Notes: generated by a model not told the origin, from the sequence alone. A stretch of 64,000 nt of DNA from Chryseobacterium sp. W4I1 (GCF_030816115.1 NZ_JAUSXQ010000001.1:2728001-2792000); one strand, 5' to 3'; shown: positions 34,319-44,392, counted from the stretch's first letter. A program made the numbers and translations.

Positions 34319-35635
34319 TTACTGTCTGATGAATTTAAAACTTTGTGAATTTTCCCCTTTCACGAAAATCTGTAGAATATAATTCCCCTTTGATAAGGAA
34401 GAAATATCAATACTACCTTTTACAGCACTGAATGTTTTTACTTTCTGACCGACCATGTTGTATATTTCCGCCTTATCGATCTCATTGATTCCTTTAAAAT
34501 AAAGAATCTCTTTAACAGGGTTCGGATAAACGGAAATGCTATTATTTTGTATTGTATTCTCATGAGTAGAAAGCTGTACCTCCGAAAGATTCAGATAAAA
34601 CGCAACGATCTGTCCGGATGCATTGGTACCTACTCCGGCAATTCGCAGCCCGTCATGGGACATCGCCAGAGGGAGAGACATGGTGACTCCCTGGGTATTG
34701 ATTCCCAAACTTATCGCATAATCATTCAGATTGACCCGTCCGCCTGCTGCAGTCCAGATAAAGCCTTCTCCAGACATTGGTGGTGCTGCGAAAGGTCTGT
34801 AAAATCCAATTACTTTTTTACCATCAGCAGAGATTCCCGTTGCTCCTCCACTGAAGAAGAATGAGGAATTCGGATGAGCGATGTAGGTAAGACCTGTTAC
34901 ACTGTTCCATACATACGGATCAGGCATAGCAGAGCCTATGATTGTACTCCCGTCTGCAGAAACATCTCCTGCTTCTCCTACGTAATTACCATTACTGTCT
35001 GTGATGAAACTTTGTACTCCGTTGACCCACTTGGCACCGCTTCTTGTTCCGTCAGCCTGATCTTGCCAGCCTACAATCACCGTTCCGTCAGAATTGATGG
35101 CATTTGCTCTGGAGCTGCTTCCGGCAATACTGCTTCCCAGATCTGTCACTCCGTTGGCAGCATCCCATTTCACAGCATGTGCACTTCCAGCAGTCACCCA
35201 GCCCAATCCTACAATAGTATTCCCATCCGGAGTCATTCCCCAGGTAGAACTTACATGCCCGTCCCAGCCAGAAGCCACCAAACCACCATGACTGGTCCAG
35301 GCAGAAGTTCCTATATCATAAGTAGATATTTCATTAAAAGTTGTCAGTGAATTGGTTACAGAAGAGCCTATCTTTGTTCCATCGGCTGTAATCAATGTGC
35401 GACCTGCAGCAGGATATCCGTTGGATATTGCACCAATCTGGACGAGGCCATTTATTTCATCCCACTTATAGATCTGCCCATCACTTGTTTGCATACTTAC
35501 AATTCCACCATCAGAGATACCTCCAACGCTATAATTCCCAACTCCCATTACAGTAAGCTGTGCACTGACCACCATATACCCGAGCAAAAAGCAAGCATAT
35601 AAAGCTTTCATTAAATTTTTGTAAATGTTTTTCAT
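34319..35635 (-). CDS. Secreted HAF-repeat protein with T9SS sorting domain
   Basis: 438 residues. Signal peptide (LLGYMVVSAQL). The body holds repeated segments of the HAF extracellular repeat kind (MTPDGNTIVGLGWV, INSDGTVIVGWQDQ, VSADGSTIIGSAMP, ISADGKKVIGFYRP), each about 50 residues, probably a beta-propeller. The last 75 residues (NNSISVYPNPVKEILYFKGI to LQIFVKGENSQSFKFIRQ) are a type A T9SS signal. Exported to the surface; binding partner or activity unknown. Confidence 0.88.
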   Translation of the reverse strand: MKNIYKNLMKALYACFLLGYMVVSAQLTVMGVGNYSVGGISDGGIVSMQTSDGQIYKWDEINGLVQIGAISNGYPAAGRTLITADGTKIGSSVTNSLTTFNEISTYDIGTSAWTSHGGLVASGWDGHVSSTWGMTPDGNTIVGLGWVTAGSAHAVKWDAANGVTDLGSSIAGSSSRANAINSDGTVIVGWQDQADGTRSGAKWVNGVQSFITDSNGNYVGEAGDVSADGSTIIGSAMPDPYVWNSVTGLTYIAHPNSSFFFSGGATGISADGKKVIGFYRPFAAPPMSGEGFIWTAAGGRVNLNDYAISLGINTQGVTMSLPLAMSHDGLRIAGVGTNASGQIVAFYLNLSEVQLSTHENTIQNNSISVYPNPVKEILYFKGINEIDKAEIYNMVGQKVKTFSAVKGSIDISSLSKGNYILQIFVKGENSQSFKFIRQ

Positions 35636-35785
35636 ACTTGTTTAAGTTTAATATTTTGAACTGGTAGAAACAATATTAATATTATATTTACCTTTTTAAA
35701 AGAATTTGACTTTCATAATTCGTGAAATTTAAAAGAGCAAAAATCATAAACCACTAAAATACAACCCTATAACAAAAAATCTATT

Positions 35786-37402
35786 TTGAATACTGATCAT
35801 CAGGAAGCTGTAAGAAAAAACAGAAAAAAAATACTTTTCTCCCGGAATATTTTGATTCAAAACATCAAAATCCTGTTTATCATCCTTTGCTCAGTTTTTG
35901 TCAAAGGACAGTCTGGGCCGGACTTCAATATTTTAGCTGACAAAGCTTTTCAAAAATTATATGAGAATCCGGACGACTGCATCAGCTATTCCCAAAGCCT
36001 GCTCATCAGTGACCAGAATTCCGAACACAGAATAGTCCTGCAAAACATTATCTCCCAGGCTTACGCTATGAAAGGAGATTATGTACAGTCCGTTAATGTT
36101 TACAGTCAGAAGGAAAATTCCACAGAAAAAGAAAACCTTTCCTATTTTCTGCAGGCCGCCGGTGATTATAATCTGGCAGACCAATACCAGAATCTGGATC
36201 TGTACAGCCAGTCTCAGTTGATTATTTCCAGGCTTTTAGCAGATTTTAAATTATTAAAAGGAGACCATCCGGGAATAAATTCTATTACCGGCAAACTGTA
36301 TCAATTGCAGGCTCTTAATTATGGCATTAACAGGAACTATAATAATGCCTTAAAAAACCTTATTAAAAGCGATCAGTTCCTCAACCTTCATAATCAGGAA
36401 AACCAGATCCTTAGAATGGAAAATAACATCTTCCGCGCCTCTTATCTCATGAAACAAAATAAGCTTGAAGAATCAAGACAATTGTTGGAAAATACAGTTC
36501 TTCAGGCAGAAAAAAATAAAGACTATTATTTTCTTCAGGCGCTGGCTTATGAAAATTTGTCCCGGTATTATTTTTTTAAAGAAGATTATCATACCGCCTC
36601 CGAAATTCTTGAAAAAGGACTTGCCAAAATAGAAAACCTTCCGTATAACAGTTTGAAAGCAAAGATCTATGAATCTTTATCCAAGAATTATTTTGCTCTT
36701 CATGATGATGAAAAATACCATCAATACAATAAACTTTATACTGAATTACGTACAAAAATGGATTCAAATACCAAGGAAGGCATACGCTATATTGTAAAAT
36801 TGGTAGAAACCAATCAGAACAATAACCTGGAGTTTCAGAATCAGAAACAGCTAAAAAAAACAGGTTTTACTGCCGCCGGCTTTCTGGCCATCATAACAGG
36901 ACTTCTTATCTGCTTTCTACTTCTGAAAAGCAGTAATAAGGACCTTAAAAAGCAGGCTGAATTTTTCGAAAAACAGAAAAAACTGGAAGAAGCTTCTGTA
37001 ATCAGCAAAATCATTGAAAAAGATCCAAATAAAATTTCAAAAGAAAAGGAAGACGAAATCCTGCAGAAACTGGAAGAATGGGAAAAGCAGCAACGCTATC
37101 TGGATAAAAATATGACAATTTCCATGCTGTCTTCACAGATGGGTGTAAATACAAAATATCTTTCTGAAGTGATCAACAGCAGCAAAGGAAAAAATTTCAA
37201 CGGCTATATTAATGAATTAAGGATCAATCATATTGCCCGGCTTCTGAGAACAGATCCGGTCTACCTTAATTATAAGGTCAGCTATCTTGCAGAATATTCA
37301 GGGTTTTCGTCACACAGTGCCTTTACTACAGTTTTTAAATCTGTAACAGGTATGTCGCCCAATGCCTACATTCAGGAAATCAGTAAAACCAGAACATCAT
37401 GA
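35786..37402 (+). CDS. TPR sensor with membrane segment and AraC DNA-binding domain
   Basis: 538 residues from a TTG start at 35786. N-terminal signal anchor (IKILFIILCSVFVKGQ), TPR-like helical repeats at about 40-340, one membrane helix (AAGFLAIITGLLICFLLL), a short coiled-coil (KQKKLEEASVISKIIEKD) and a C-terminal AraC-type domain (LSSQMGVNTKYLSEVINSSK, VSYLAEYSGFSSHSAFTTVF). The TPR part would sense a periplasmic signal and the AraC domain would bind DNA in the cytosol. The next gene overlaps by 4 bp and encodes a shortened copy. Confidence 0.88.
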   Translation: MNTDHQEAVRKNRKKILFSRNILIQNIKILFIILCSVFVKGQSGPDFNILADKAFQKLYENPDDCISYSQSLLISDQNSEHRIVLQNIISQAYAMKGDYVQSVNVYSQKENSTEKENLSYFLQAAGDYNLADQYQNLDLYSQSQLIISRLLADFKLLKGDHPGINSITGKLYQLQALNYGINRNYNNALKNLIKSDQFLNLHNQENQILRMENNIFRASYLMKQNKLEESRQLLENTVLQAEKNKDYYFLQALAYENLSRYYFFKEDYHTASEILEKGLAKIENLPYNSLKAKIYESLSKNYFALHDDEKYHQYNKLYTELRTKMDSNTKEGIRYIVKLVETNQNNNLEFQNQKQLKKTGFTAAGFLAIITGLLICFLLLKSSNKDLKKQAEFFEKQKKLEEASVISKIIEKDPNKISKEKEDEILQKLEEWEKQQRYLDKNMTISMLSSQMGVNTKYLSEVINSSKGKNFNGYINELRINHIARLLRTDPVYLNYKVSYLAEYSGFSSHSAFTTVFKSVTGMSPNAYIQEISKTRTS

Positions 37403-38529
37403 AAATCATATTAAAGATTATTGCAGGAATTTTTCTGAGTACTTATATCTCGGTTTCCGGTCAAAGTACTGTTTTCGATTCCCTGATGAAGAAAGCCCGT
37501 CTTGAAATTTATGATAATCCGGATGACGCCATTAGTACCGGAAAGCAACTTCTCAGAAAAGAAAAAGATATCCACAAGCAGATCAGTATTTATCAGCTTC
37601 TCTCTACCGCCAATATTGCAAAAAGAGATTTCGACCAATCCCTGCATTACCTTATTAAAGCAAAAGAAACTGCGCAGAAAACCAATGATCAGAAAGTTCG
37701 GACCAGTGTTCTGATCTCAGCCGCTATCCAATACCAACAGATGGAACTTTTTAGCAAAAGCCTTGAAACACTGAATGAAGCTGATCAATACATGGATAAA
37801 CTCCCCGATAATCTTCCTGAAAAATATATTGAAACAGCCAGAAGCTATGCTATTCGGGGAATGATCTATAAAAGCCAGGCCAATCCGGAAATTGCCCTTG
37901 AAAAATTTCTGATTTCCATCCGGAATTTTGAAAAAGTAAAAAACAAACAGGCAACTTATTCTAATATGAGTGTAGTATACTATAATATAGGCTATTGCTA
38001 CCTCAACCTTGGCCAGCTCGAAAAAGCCCATCAGGCATTGATCCAGTCTGCAGCCTATGCACAAAAAAACGGGGCAAAAAGTCTGGAAGCATTTGCACTA
38101 AAAGGCATGGCAGAAATGTACAAGCAGAAAAAAGAGAATGAAAAGGCGCTGCAACTGCTCATCAAAGCCGAGGACCTCAGCAAAAATACCAGGGATCTGA
38201 TCCTTAATGAAGGTATATATAAGGAAATGTCCGAAAATTATCTGGCTATGGAAAAGCCTGATCTTTACCAAAATTACAGTAAGAAGTATTTTGAAATGCG
38301 TTTTCAGAGGGAGCAAAATGAACTGAACTCAATTAATCATTCAATTAATGATCATAACCGGGAAACTTTGAAGAAAAGCAGTGAAATGAAAACCCGTTAC
38401 CAATATATCACAGGATTTATTGTAAGCCTGGGAATTCTTTGTATTGCTGTACTACTTTATTTGATCATTAAAGTCAGAAAACAGAATCTAATGTACAGAA
38501 GGAAAATTCAGGAATTGATAAGATTTTAA
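37399..38529 (+). CDS. TPR membrane protein, AraC-regulator paralogue without DNA-binding domain
   Basis: 376 residues. Its layout copies the upstream regulator (signal sequence IFLSTYISVSGQ, then LEIYDNPDDAISTGKQLL, TPR helices, and a membrane helix ITGFIVSLGILCIAVLLYLI), but it stops about 20 residues after the membrane helix (RKIQELIRF). No HTH follows: no AraC motif was seen in the 90 bp after the stop. It overlaps the upstream stop codon (ATGA), so both are made together. It may pair with, or tune, the full-length sensor. Confidence 0.85.
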   Translation: MKIILKIIAGIFLSTYISVSGQSTVFDSLMKKARLEIYDNPDDAISTGKQLLRKEKDIHKQISIYQLLSTANIAKRDFDQSLHYLIKAKETAQKTNDQKVRTSVLISAAIQYQQMELFSKSLETLNEADQYMDKLPDNLPEKYIETARSYAIRGMIYKSQANPEIALEKFLISIRNFEKVKNKQATYSNMSVVYYNIGYCYLNLGQLEKAHQALIQSAAYAQKNGAKSLEAFALKGMAEMYKQKKENEKALQLLIKAEDLSKNTRDLILNEGIYKEMSENYLAMEKPDLYQNYSKKYFEMRFQREQNELNSINHSINDHNRETLKKSSEMKTRYQYITGFIVSLGILCIAVLLYLIIKVRKQNLMYRRKIQELIRF

Positions 38530-38570
38530 TGATGGGGGAATAAAATATTATCAAAAGAACTAATACAACA

Positions 38571-38602
38571 TAAAAAAACATTCCCCGAAAGGAATGTTTC
38601 TT
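38571..38602 (-). terminator. Terminator of the phosphatase gene
   Basis: AAACATTCC and GGAATGTTT pair around CCGAAA; on the minus strand a T-run follows. Confidence 0.75.
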
Positions 38603-38620
38603 ATTCTATGTTATATCAAA

Positions 38621-40267
38621 TTATCTTCCGATAACCTCCGTGATCGGATTTCCTACATTCCCGCTTGGGAACTGAATTTTCAATAATGATGAAACGGTAG
38701 GAGCAATATCGGTCATATTATAAGCTTTATTGCTTTCTCCCTTTTGAATTCCCCATCCCATAAAGATCAATGGAATATGGGAGTCATAAGAGTTCCATAC
38801 ACTGTGTGTAGTCCCGGTCTTGGAATATGGCGGAAGCATTGAATCATGAGAAATCAGCTGAATATCACCGCTTCTCTGCCTGTTGATTCCGTTAATAATC
38901 CTCTGTTTAATAGGCTCCGGAATCGTAGCTTCCTGTACTTTATCTACAGATACCGCATATAAAACGGTAGGATCTTTCTGTAATTCTTTGATCGTGAAAT
39001 CCCTCAGGTCGTCCAGTTCGATTTTATTATCCTGCATCAGCTTTCTGTCAAAATAGATCTGGTAATTGTCTACAGCATTGATCAGTTTATCAACTCCGAA
39101 TTTATCTTTCAGTTTCTGATTGATATCTTTTTCCATTCCTTCCCCAAAGAATCCAGTAGCGATCTTATGTTCTTTCAAAAATCCTACAGAATGGGCACCG
39201 CCATGGTCAGCAGAAAGAAAAACGGTATACTCCCCTTTTCCTACTTTGGAATCCAGATAATTGAAAAACTCTGCCAGATCCTGATCCAGCCTTAAATAAA
39301 CATCTTCCACTTCAATAGAATTCGGACCGAATTTATGACCTGCATAATCGGTAGAAGCCAGATTGATCGCTAAAAAGTCTGTAATATTATCACCGCCTAA
39401 TTTTTCTCCTTCCACAGAAGCTTCAGCCAGTTTTAAAGTCAAAGTATTTCCGAAAGGTGTATAGCGGATATTATCTTTTTTTGTCTGATAATCCTGAGCT
39501 AAATTACTGTAAGGAAAAACAGGTGTTTTTGAACTCCCCAGTAATCCTTCCCAGGAAGAATTATCCGGAGAACTTTCTGTATATTGGTTGATTGGAAGCA
39601 AGGTATTCCAGCCGTTTGCCACTAATTTTTCCGGAAGATTCTGTGAGTTGAAAGATTTTACCCACTGAGGCAGGTCATTCATATACCAAGTACTCGTAAT
39701 GAAATTTCCCGTAGTATCATCAAACCAGAAAGCTCCGTTTGGAGTATGTCCTGCAGGAAGAATGGAAGCACGGTCTTTTAAAGAAACACCAATCACTTTT
39801 CCCTGAAAATTGGTCGCCAGCCTTAATTCATCGGTTACCGTGGTAGACCAAAGATTTTTTGGAGAATGGCTTCCTGATTTTGCACTGGTTGTTCCTACAG
39901 GCTGCACACTTTCATCTGCAGTACAATACACATTTTTCCCGGTTTCCTTATCCGTCCAGTCGTTTCCGGCAATACCGTGGATCGCTGGTACAGAACCTGT
40001 ATAGATGCAGGTATGCCCTAAAGCAGTAATCGTCGGTACATAGTTGATGTGAACATTGTTTAAAGAATATCCTGTATTCAGAAGCCTTTTGAAACCATCG
40101 TTTCCATATTTACCGTAAAAACGGTACAGGTAATCCCATCTCATCTGGTCTACCACTAATCCTACGACCAGTTTGGGTCTTTCTACCTGAGAGTTTCTGT
40201 TCTTCTGAGCATTGATTGTAATTACGGACAATAATGTCACTGCCGCAATTGAAATTTTCCTAAGCAT
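38621..40267 (-). CDS. pafA: PafA-type alkaline phosphatase
   Basis: 548 residues. Signal peptide (AAVTLLSVITINAQ). NYVPTITALGHTCIYTG holds the catalytic threonine (Thr79, same number as in PafA of Elizabethkingia). VVGLVVDQMRWDYL, ASTDYAGHKFGPNS and SADHGGAHSVGF carry the zinc ligands. Periplasmic hydrolysis of phosphate monoesters is expected. PafA-type enzymes work without the magnesium site of E. coli PhoA. Ends at its terminator. Confidence 0.93.
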   Translation of the reverse strand: MLRKISIAAVTLLSVITINAQKNRNSQVERPKLVVGLVVDQMRWDYLYRFYGKYGNDGFKRLLNTGYSLNNVHINYVPTITALGHTCIYTGSVPAIHGIAGNDWTDKETGKNVYCTADESVQPVGTTSAKSGSHSPKNLWSTTVTDELRLATNFQGKVIGVSLKDRASILPAGHTPNGAFWFDDTTGNFITSTWYMNDLPQWVKSFNSQNLPEKLVANGWNTLLPINQYTESSPDNSSWEGLLGSSKTPVFPYSNLAQDYQTKKDNIRYTPFGNTLTLKLAEASVEGEKLGGDNITDFLAINLASTDYAGHKFGPNSIEVEDVYLRLDQDLAEFFNYLDSKVGKGEYTVFLSADHGGAHSVGFLKEHKIATGFFGEGMEKDINQKLKDKFGVDKLINAVDNYQIYFDRKLMQDNKIELDDLRDFTIKELQKDPTVLYAVSVDKVQEATIPEPIKQRIINGINRQRSGDIQLISHDSMLPPYSKTGTTHSVWNSYDSHIPLIFMGWGIQKGESNKAYNMTDIAPTVSSLLKIQFPSGNVGNPITEVIGR

Positions 40268-40288
40268 CTAGTAAATTTTTGTTGAGCA

Positions 40289-40296
40289 CAAATTTA
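40289..40296 (-). promoter_or_regulatory. -7 element of pafA
   Basis: Minus-strand TAAATTTG (TAnnTTTG), 21 bp upstream of the pafA start. Confidence 0.5.
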
Positions 40297-40370
40297 CAGG
40301 TTTTGAAAGTTTTGGAGTGTGAAATTTTATTTAAATTTGATATCTTTCCATTAAAACAACTTGTGCAGAA

Positions 40371-41150
40371 ATGATTTTAGGAGTATACTGGTATTTTCAA
40401 TTTCCCGAAAACTTATACAGTTTCAGATTTTTTAAGTTTTTCAAAGGATTTGGAGGTCATGCTGATAATGACGCTGAACTGAAAGCCATAATTTCTATAC
40501 CTCATCCTGAAATTTTTCTTGAGAAGCTGGAAGATCTTCACTTACGTTTCAAAAAAACCTATTTAAATATCAAGATTAATGAAGATCAACTTTTGATAAC
40601 ATTGGGTGACCGGCAGTTTTTTGATTACCATTTCCAGTTTGCTTCAGCTATAGAAGATCTTCTGATTCTTGACAATGCAATACTGATTGATGAATCTTTT
40701 GAAACAAAATCCATAATAAATTTCACTCCTGAAAAGGACAAATTTGAAACTATAAAGCACCGGTTTATCCAGATAACAGGTTCGGATCTAAAAAAATACA
40801 ATGCCGAGAACCTATCCGTCAGAATTGACTGTAATCTCTTACTTATTCATAAAAAGGATTTCATTAATGACATGATTCAGATATGCTATAAGGAAAATAT
40901 TCATGTATTGTACTATTATGATCATGAGTTTAAAAATCAGTGCAATCTAATGCTCTTCCTTTCCAATGGCAGACAGACAGAGAATAACATTCAGGAAGTT
41001 CAGATCAATTCTTTAGGAGAGAAAGTTCGTCAGTTGGCTCAGAAATATCCACTTCAGTTCGGTCATTTCGGGGGAATGAAATATTATCCGCTGAACGGTC
41101 CTTATGTGGAAATGGTTACCGATGAAGAATATATTTTAAATAAATATTAA
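40371..41150 (+). CDS. Hypothetical protein
   Basis: 259 residues, soluble, no signal peptide. MILGVYWYFQFPENLYSFRF opens it; the middle (IKINEDQLLITLGDRQFFDY) and end (YPLQFGHFGGMKYYPLNGPY) are conserved-looking. No family recognised. It is the first of three short plus-strand genes; the glyoxalase gene follows after 7 bp. Confidence 0.7.
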   Translation: MILGVYWYFQFPENLYSFRFFKFFKGFGGHADNDAELKAIISIPHPEIFLEKLEDLHLRFKKTYLNIKINEDQLLITLGDRQFFDYHFQFASAIEDLLILDNAILIDESFETKSIINFTPEKDKFETIKHRFIQITGSDLKKYNAENLSVRIDCNLLLIHKKDFINDMIQICYKENIHVLYYYDHEFKNQCNLMLFLSNGRQTENNIQEVQINSLGEKVRQLAQKYPLQFGHFGGMKYYPLNGPYVEMVTDEEYILNKY

Positions 41151-41157
41151 AACGATT

Positions 41158-41535
41158 ATGATCAAATTCAAATACCTTATTTTATATGTTGAAGATGTTG
41201 AAAAGTCCATAAACTTTTACCAGAATACATTTAACACTCAAATAAAATTCATTACTCCCGAAAAAGATTACGGAGAGCTGCTTACCGGCGAAACTACCAT
41301 TTCTTTTGCTTCTGTAAGTCTTGCCAGTTCCAATATAAAAAAGGGATTTTTATTTTCCAAAGCAGAAGAAAAACCTTTCGGAATAGAATTAGGCTTTATC
41401 ACAGACCATGTAGAAGCACTGGTAGAAAAGGCCGTTCTTTATGAAGATATTGGTGTAAAGCCTTGGGGACAAAAGGTGGCCTATATCAAAGACCCTGACA
41501 ATTATCTGGTAGAAATCTGTACTGAAATTCAATAA
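41158..41535 (+). CDS. VOC (glyoxalase/bleomycin-resistance) family protein
   Basis: 125 residues. KYLILYVEDVEKSINFYQNT starts the first beta-alpha-beta unit and VAYIKDPDNYLVEICTEIQ ends the second; Glu near the end is a usual metal ligand. Binds a metal and acts on an unknown small molecule. Sits 7 bp after the hypothetical gene and 23 bp before the GNAT gene. Confidence 0.9.
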   Translation: MIKFKYLILYVEDVEKSINFYQNTFNTQIKFITPEKDYGELLTGETTISFASVSLASSNIKKGFLFSKAEEKPFGIELGFITDHVEALVEKAVLYEDIGVKPWGQKVAYIKDPDNYLVEICTEIQ

Positions 41536-41558
41536 ATACAATCATATTCTACATCTCA

Positions 41559-42092
41559 ATGGAAATAAAAAAAATAGAAAAACTAACTGAAAATCCCACC
41601 ACAGAATGGGGACTGAATGGCTATACCACCGATAAAATATTAGCCATATCTTTTGTTGAATATTCCGGTTCTTTTGAGTTTATTTTAAGAGAAAAAAAGC
41701 TGAGCTACACCAAAACCTGGAAAACCGATTCCAATGATATGAATGACCTTAATGAGATCATTGAAAAAGGACATTCTTTCGGAGCTTTTGAAGATGGAAA
41801 ATTCATAGGCTGGATTATCTGCGAACACCGAACCTGGAACAATAGCTTCTGCATTGAAAATATTCTGATCAGTGAAGAATTCAGGCGAAACGGAGCCGGA
41901 GCGCAGCTTATAAAAAATGCCGTCCGGGAAGCCAAAAATCTAAACTGCCGGATCATTGAACTGGAAACACAAAATACAAACTATCCGGCGATACAGTTTT
42001 ACAGAAGGCTGGGTTTCGGGATTACGGGAATAAATACAAGACTGTATGAAAATTCTGAGGAAACGGCAGTTTTTATGACCTTAGATCTGTAA
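41559..42092 (+). CDS. GNAT family N-acetyltransferase
   Basis: 177 residues. HSFGAFEDGKFIGWIICEHR, IENILISEEFRRNGAGAQLI (acetyl-CoA motif RRNGAG) and IIELETQNTNYPAIQFYRRL followed by GFG match the streptothricin-acetyltransferase-like GNAT group. Substrate unknown; resistance or amine detoxification are options. Confidence 0.88.
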   Translation: MEIKKIEKLTENPTTEWGLNGYTTDKILAISFVEYSGSFEFILREKKLSYTKTWKTDSNDMNDLNEIIEKGHSFGAFEDGKFIGWIICEHRTWNNSFCIENILISEEFRRNGAGAQLIKNAVREAKNLNCRIIELETQNTNYPAIQFYRRLGFGITGINTRLYENSEETAVFMTLDL

Positions 42093-42410
42093 TACCATGA
42101 TTTAAAAATACTTCTTTGCTGCTTTTCAGCTGTCAATATTAAGATATTCTAAATTTGCAAAAGGTTTAAAATAATTATTAAATCCCATAGCAGTGTATTA
42201 AAAATTAATTTATAAATTAGTGATCAATAAATTAAACAGGATACGGTTGTGTTTATTTTAAAGAAATATATTTTGTTAGATAAATTGAGGGGCGGTTTTT
42301 ACCGCTCTTTTTTGTATAACACTCATCAGATCCGGCTACGAGAAAAGTAGATTCGGATACATCCGCTTTTTGATAATTACGGAATTTTGCTTCAACAAAA
42401 ATCAATCAAA
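42093..42410. other. Intergenic region with one terminator
   Basis: AT-rich, no gene seen. Contains the hairpin at 42290-42314. Because that hairpin lies 200 bp after the GNAT stop, a short RNA from this gap is possible but not supported by more than the hairpin. Confidence 0.4.
42290..42314 (+). terminator. Hairpin terminator
   Basis: GGGCGGT and ACCGCTC (one G-T pair) around TTTT, then T7. Confidence 0.7.
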
Positions 42411-43310
42411 ATGAAAATTATCGTAACCGGTTCATTGGGAAATATCAGCAAACCGCTGACCAAAGAACTAATCAACAAAGGACACTCTGTAACCGTTATC
42501 AGTACCAGTACAGAAAGACAGAAGGAAATTGAAGCTTTAGGCGCAAAAGCTGCTATAGGATCTATGGAAAATGTAGATTTTTTAACAGAGACCTTTCAGG
42601 GAGCAGATATAGTATATGCGATGGAAGCTCTGAACGCAGGGGTTTTCTTTGATCATAGTATCAATTTTATAGAAGCCAATACTCAAATTGGAAGGAATTA
42701 TAAAGAAGCTTTTGAAAAATCAGGCGTAAAGAATATTATCCATTTAAGCAGCATTGGAGCACATATGAGTGAAGCAAATGGTATTCTTATTTCGCATTAT
42801 AATGTAGAGAAAATACTGAATGAACTTCCGGAAGATGTTTCAATTAAATTTATGCGTCCGGTAGGGTTTTACTATAATTTATTTTCATTTATTCCTGTCA
42901 TTAAATCGCAGGGAGTGATCATTCAGAACTATGGTGGTGATCAGAAAGAACCTTGGGTATCTCCATTGGATATTGCAGCTGTCATTGCGGAAGAGATTGA
43001 AAAGCCATTTCGTGGAAGAGAGGTCCGGTATATTGCCAGTGAAGAAATTTCACCGAATGAAATCGCACAGACTTTAGGTGAAGCTATAGGAAAGCCGGAA
43101 CTTCAATGGCTGACCGTCTCTGATGAAGATCTCTTAAACAGCATGATCAGCAAAGGCATGAATCCTGAAACAGCGAAAGGTTTTGTAGAAATGAATAAAG
43201 CAAGAGGAAATGAAGTTTTATATGTGGATTATAACCAAAACAAACCTACTCTGGGAAAAGTGAAAATGAAGGAGTTTGCAAAGGAATTTGCAGCAGCTTA
43301 TCATCAATAA
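42411..43310 (+). CDS. NmrA-like NAD(P)-binding oxidoreductase
   Basis: 299 residues from the ATG at 42411; upstream codons would need a TTG start. MKIIVTGSLGNISKPLTKEL has the Rossmann glycine pattern (TGSLGNIS). IIHLSSIGAHMSEANGILIS and KFMRPVGFYYNLFSFIPVIK fit the NmrA/atypical short-chain group. It may be a redox sensor or quinone reductase. The AraC-type regulator gene begins 16 bp later and probably controls it. Confidence 0.88.
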   Translation: MKIIVTGSLGNISKPLTKELINKGHSVTVISTSTERQKEIEALGAKAAIGSMENVDFLTETFQGADIVYAMEALNAGVFFDHSINFIEANTQIGRNYKEAFEKSGVKNIIHLSSIGAHMSEANGILISHYNVEKILNELPEDVSIKFMRPVGFYYNLFSFIPVIKSQGVIIQNYGGDQKEPWVSPLDIAAVIAEEIEKPFRGREVRYIASEEISPNEIAQTLGEAIGKPELQWLTVSDEDLLNSMISKGMNPETAKGFVEMNKARGNEVLYVDYNQNKPTLGKVKMKEFAKEFAAAYHQ

Positions 43311-43326
43311 TAATTAATTTTGTGAT

Positions 43327-44247
43327 ATGAAACAGCCCATCAGACTCAAAACGATCAGCGAATTCCACCAATTCCGGGGCTTACCCAAACCTGAGCACCC
43401 GCTTATCAGTGTTGTTGATTACAGTATGGTAAAGGATGATCCCAATACAACTGAGCTGAGCTGGATCTTGGATTTTTATTCAATTTCTGTTAAAAGAACT
43501 TCCAACAGCAAGATAAAATATGGCCAGCAGGAATATGATTTTAATGAAGGGCTGATGTTTTTTATGGCTCCTGGGCAGGTTTTCAGTATTACAAGAGATC
43601 CGAATTCCCAAGCAAAACATACGGGATGGATTCTGCTCATTCATCCCGATTTTCTTTGGCATACCCATACCCCATTGGCGAAAACTATAAAAAATTATGA
43701 ATATTTTGATTATTCGGTGAATGAAGCTTTATTTTTATCTGAAAAAGAGGAAAATGTGATTAATAATATTGTTCAGAATATTCATCAGGAATACCATTCC
43801 AATATTGACACCTTCAGCCAGAACATTATTATTTCACAGATTGAAACGCTACTGAATTATTCGGAGCGTTTTTACCAGCGGCAGTTTATCACCCGGAAAA
43901 TTTCCAATCACAGGATCCTCAGCGCTCTGGAAACATTGCTTGCTGATTATTTTAATCACGAAGACCTTATCACAAAAGGCCTTCCCAGTGTACAACACAT
44001 CGCAGATCAACTGAATTTATCACCAAGTTATTTAACAGGCTTATTAAAGGTTCTTACAGGACAGAATACCCAAGAGCATATTCACGAAAAACTGATTGGG
44101 AAAGCAAAGGAAAAATTATCTACTACTCAGCTATCCATTAGTGAAATTGCATATGAATTGGGCTTTGAGCATCCTCAATCGTTCAGCAAATTATTTAAAA
44201 GCAAAACGAGTCTTTCTCCGCTGGAATTCAGAAAATCTTTTAGCTGA
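43327..44247 (+). CDS. AraC family transcriptional regulator
   Basis: 306 residues. N-terminal cupin-like sensor part (YDFNEGLMFFMAPGQVFSIT) and C-terminal double HTH (VQHIADQLNLSPSYLTGLLK; ISEIAYELGFEHPQSFSKLF; SLSPLEFRKSFS). Cytosolic. Immediately downstream of the NmrA-like gene. Confidence 0.92.
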   Translation: MKQPIRLKTISEFHQFRGLPKPEHPLISVVDYSMVKDDPNTTELSWILDFYSISVKRTSNSKIKYGQQEYDFNEGLMFFMAPGQVFSITRDPNSQAKHTGWILLIHPDFLWHTHTPLAKTIKNYEYFDYSVNEALFLSEKEENVINNIVQNIHQEYHSNIDTFSQNIIISQIETLLNYSERFYQRQFITRKISNHRILSALETLLADYFNHEDLITKGLPSVQHIADQLNLSPSYLTGLLKVLTGQNTQEHIHEKLIGKAKEKLSTTQLSISEIAYELGFEHPQSFSKLFKSKTSLSPLEFRKSFS

Positions 44248-44279
44248 ATATTTCATACAGTAAATATTTACTTATATAG

Positions 44280-44302
44280 ACGCATCCCTCTGGTGCGTTT
44301 TA
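44280..44302 (+). terminator. Hairpin terminator
   Basis: ACGCA(TC) pairs with (GG)TGCGT and is followed by a T-rich tract, 33 bp after the AraC stop. Confidence 0.65.
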
Positions 44303-44392
44303 TTATGATTCAATTTTTATAGAAACTTATCATATTTAATTTTAAATGTATCTGTGAAGTAATAAATATGATTCTTAAGCTGTTATTATCAT

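Noticed and set aside
34547..35350. Long Cys/Ser-rich plus-strand ORFs over the HAF-repeat gene
   Set aside because: Antisense shadows; the minus-strand gene has a signal peptide, repeats and a T9SS tail.
42093..42410. Small RNA ahead of the 42290 terminator
   Set aside because: No exact TAnnTTTG promoter was found at a suitable distance and no conserved structure beyond the hairpin.
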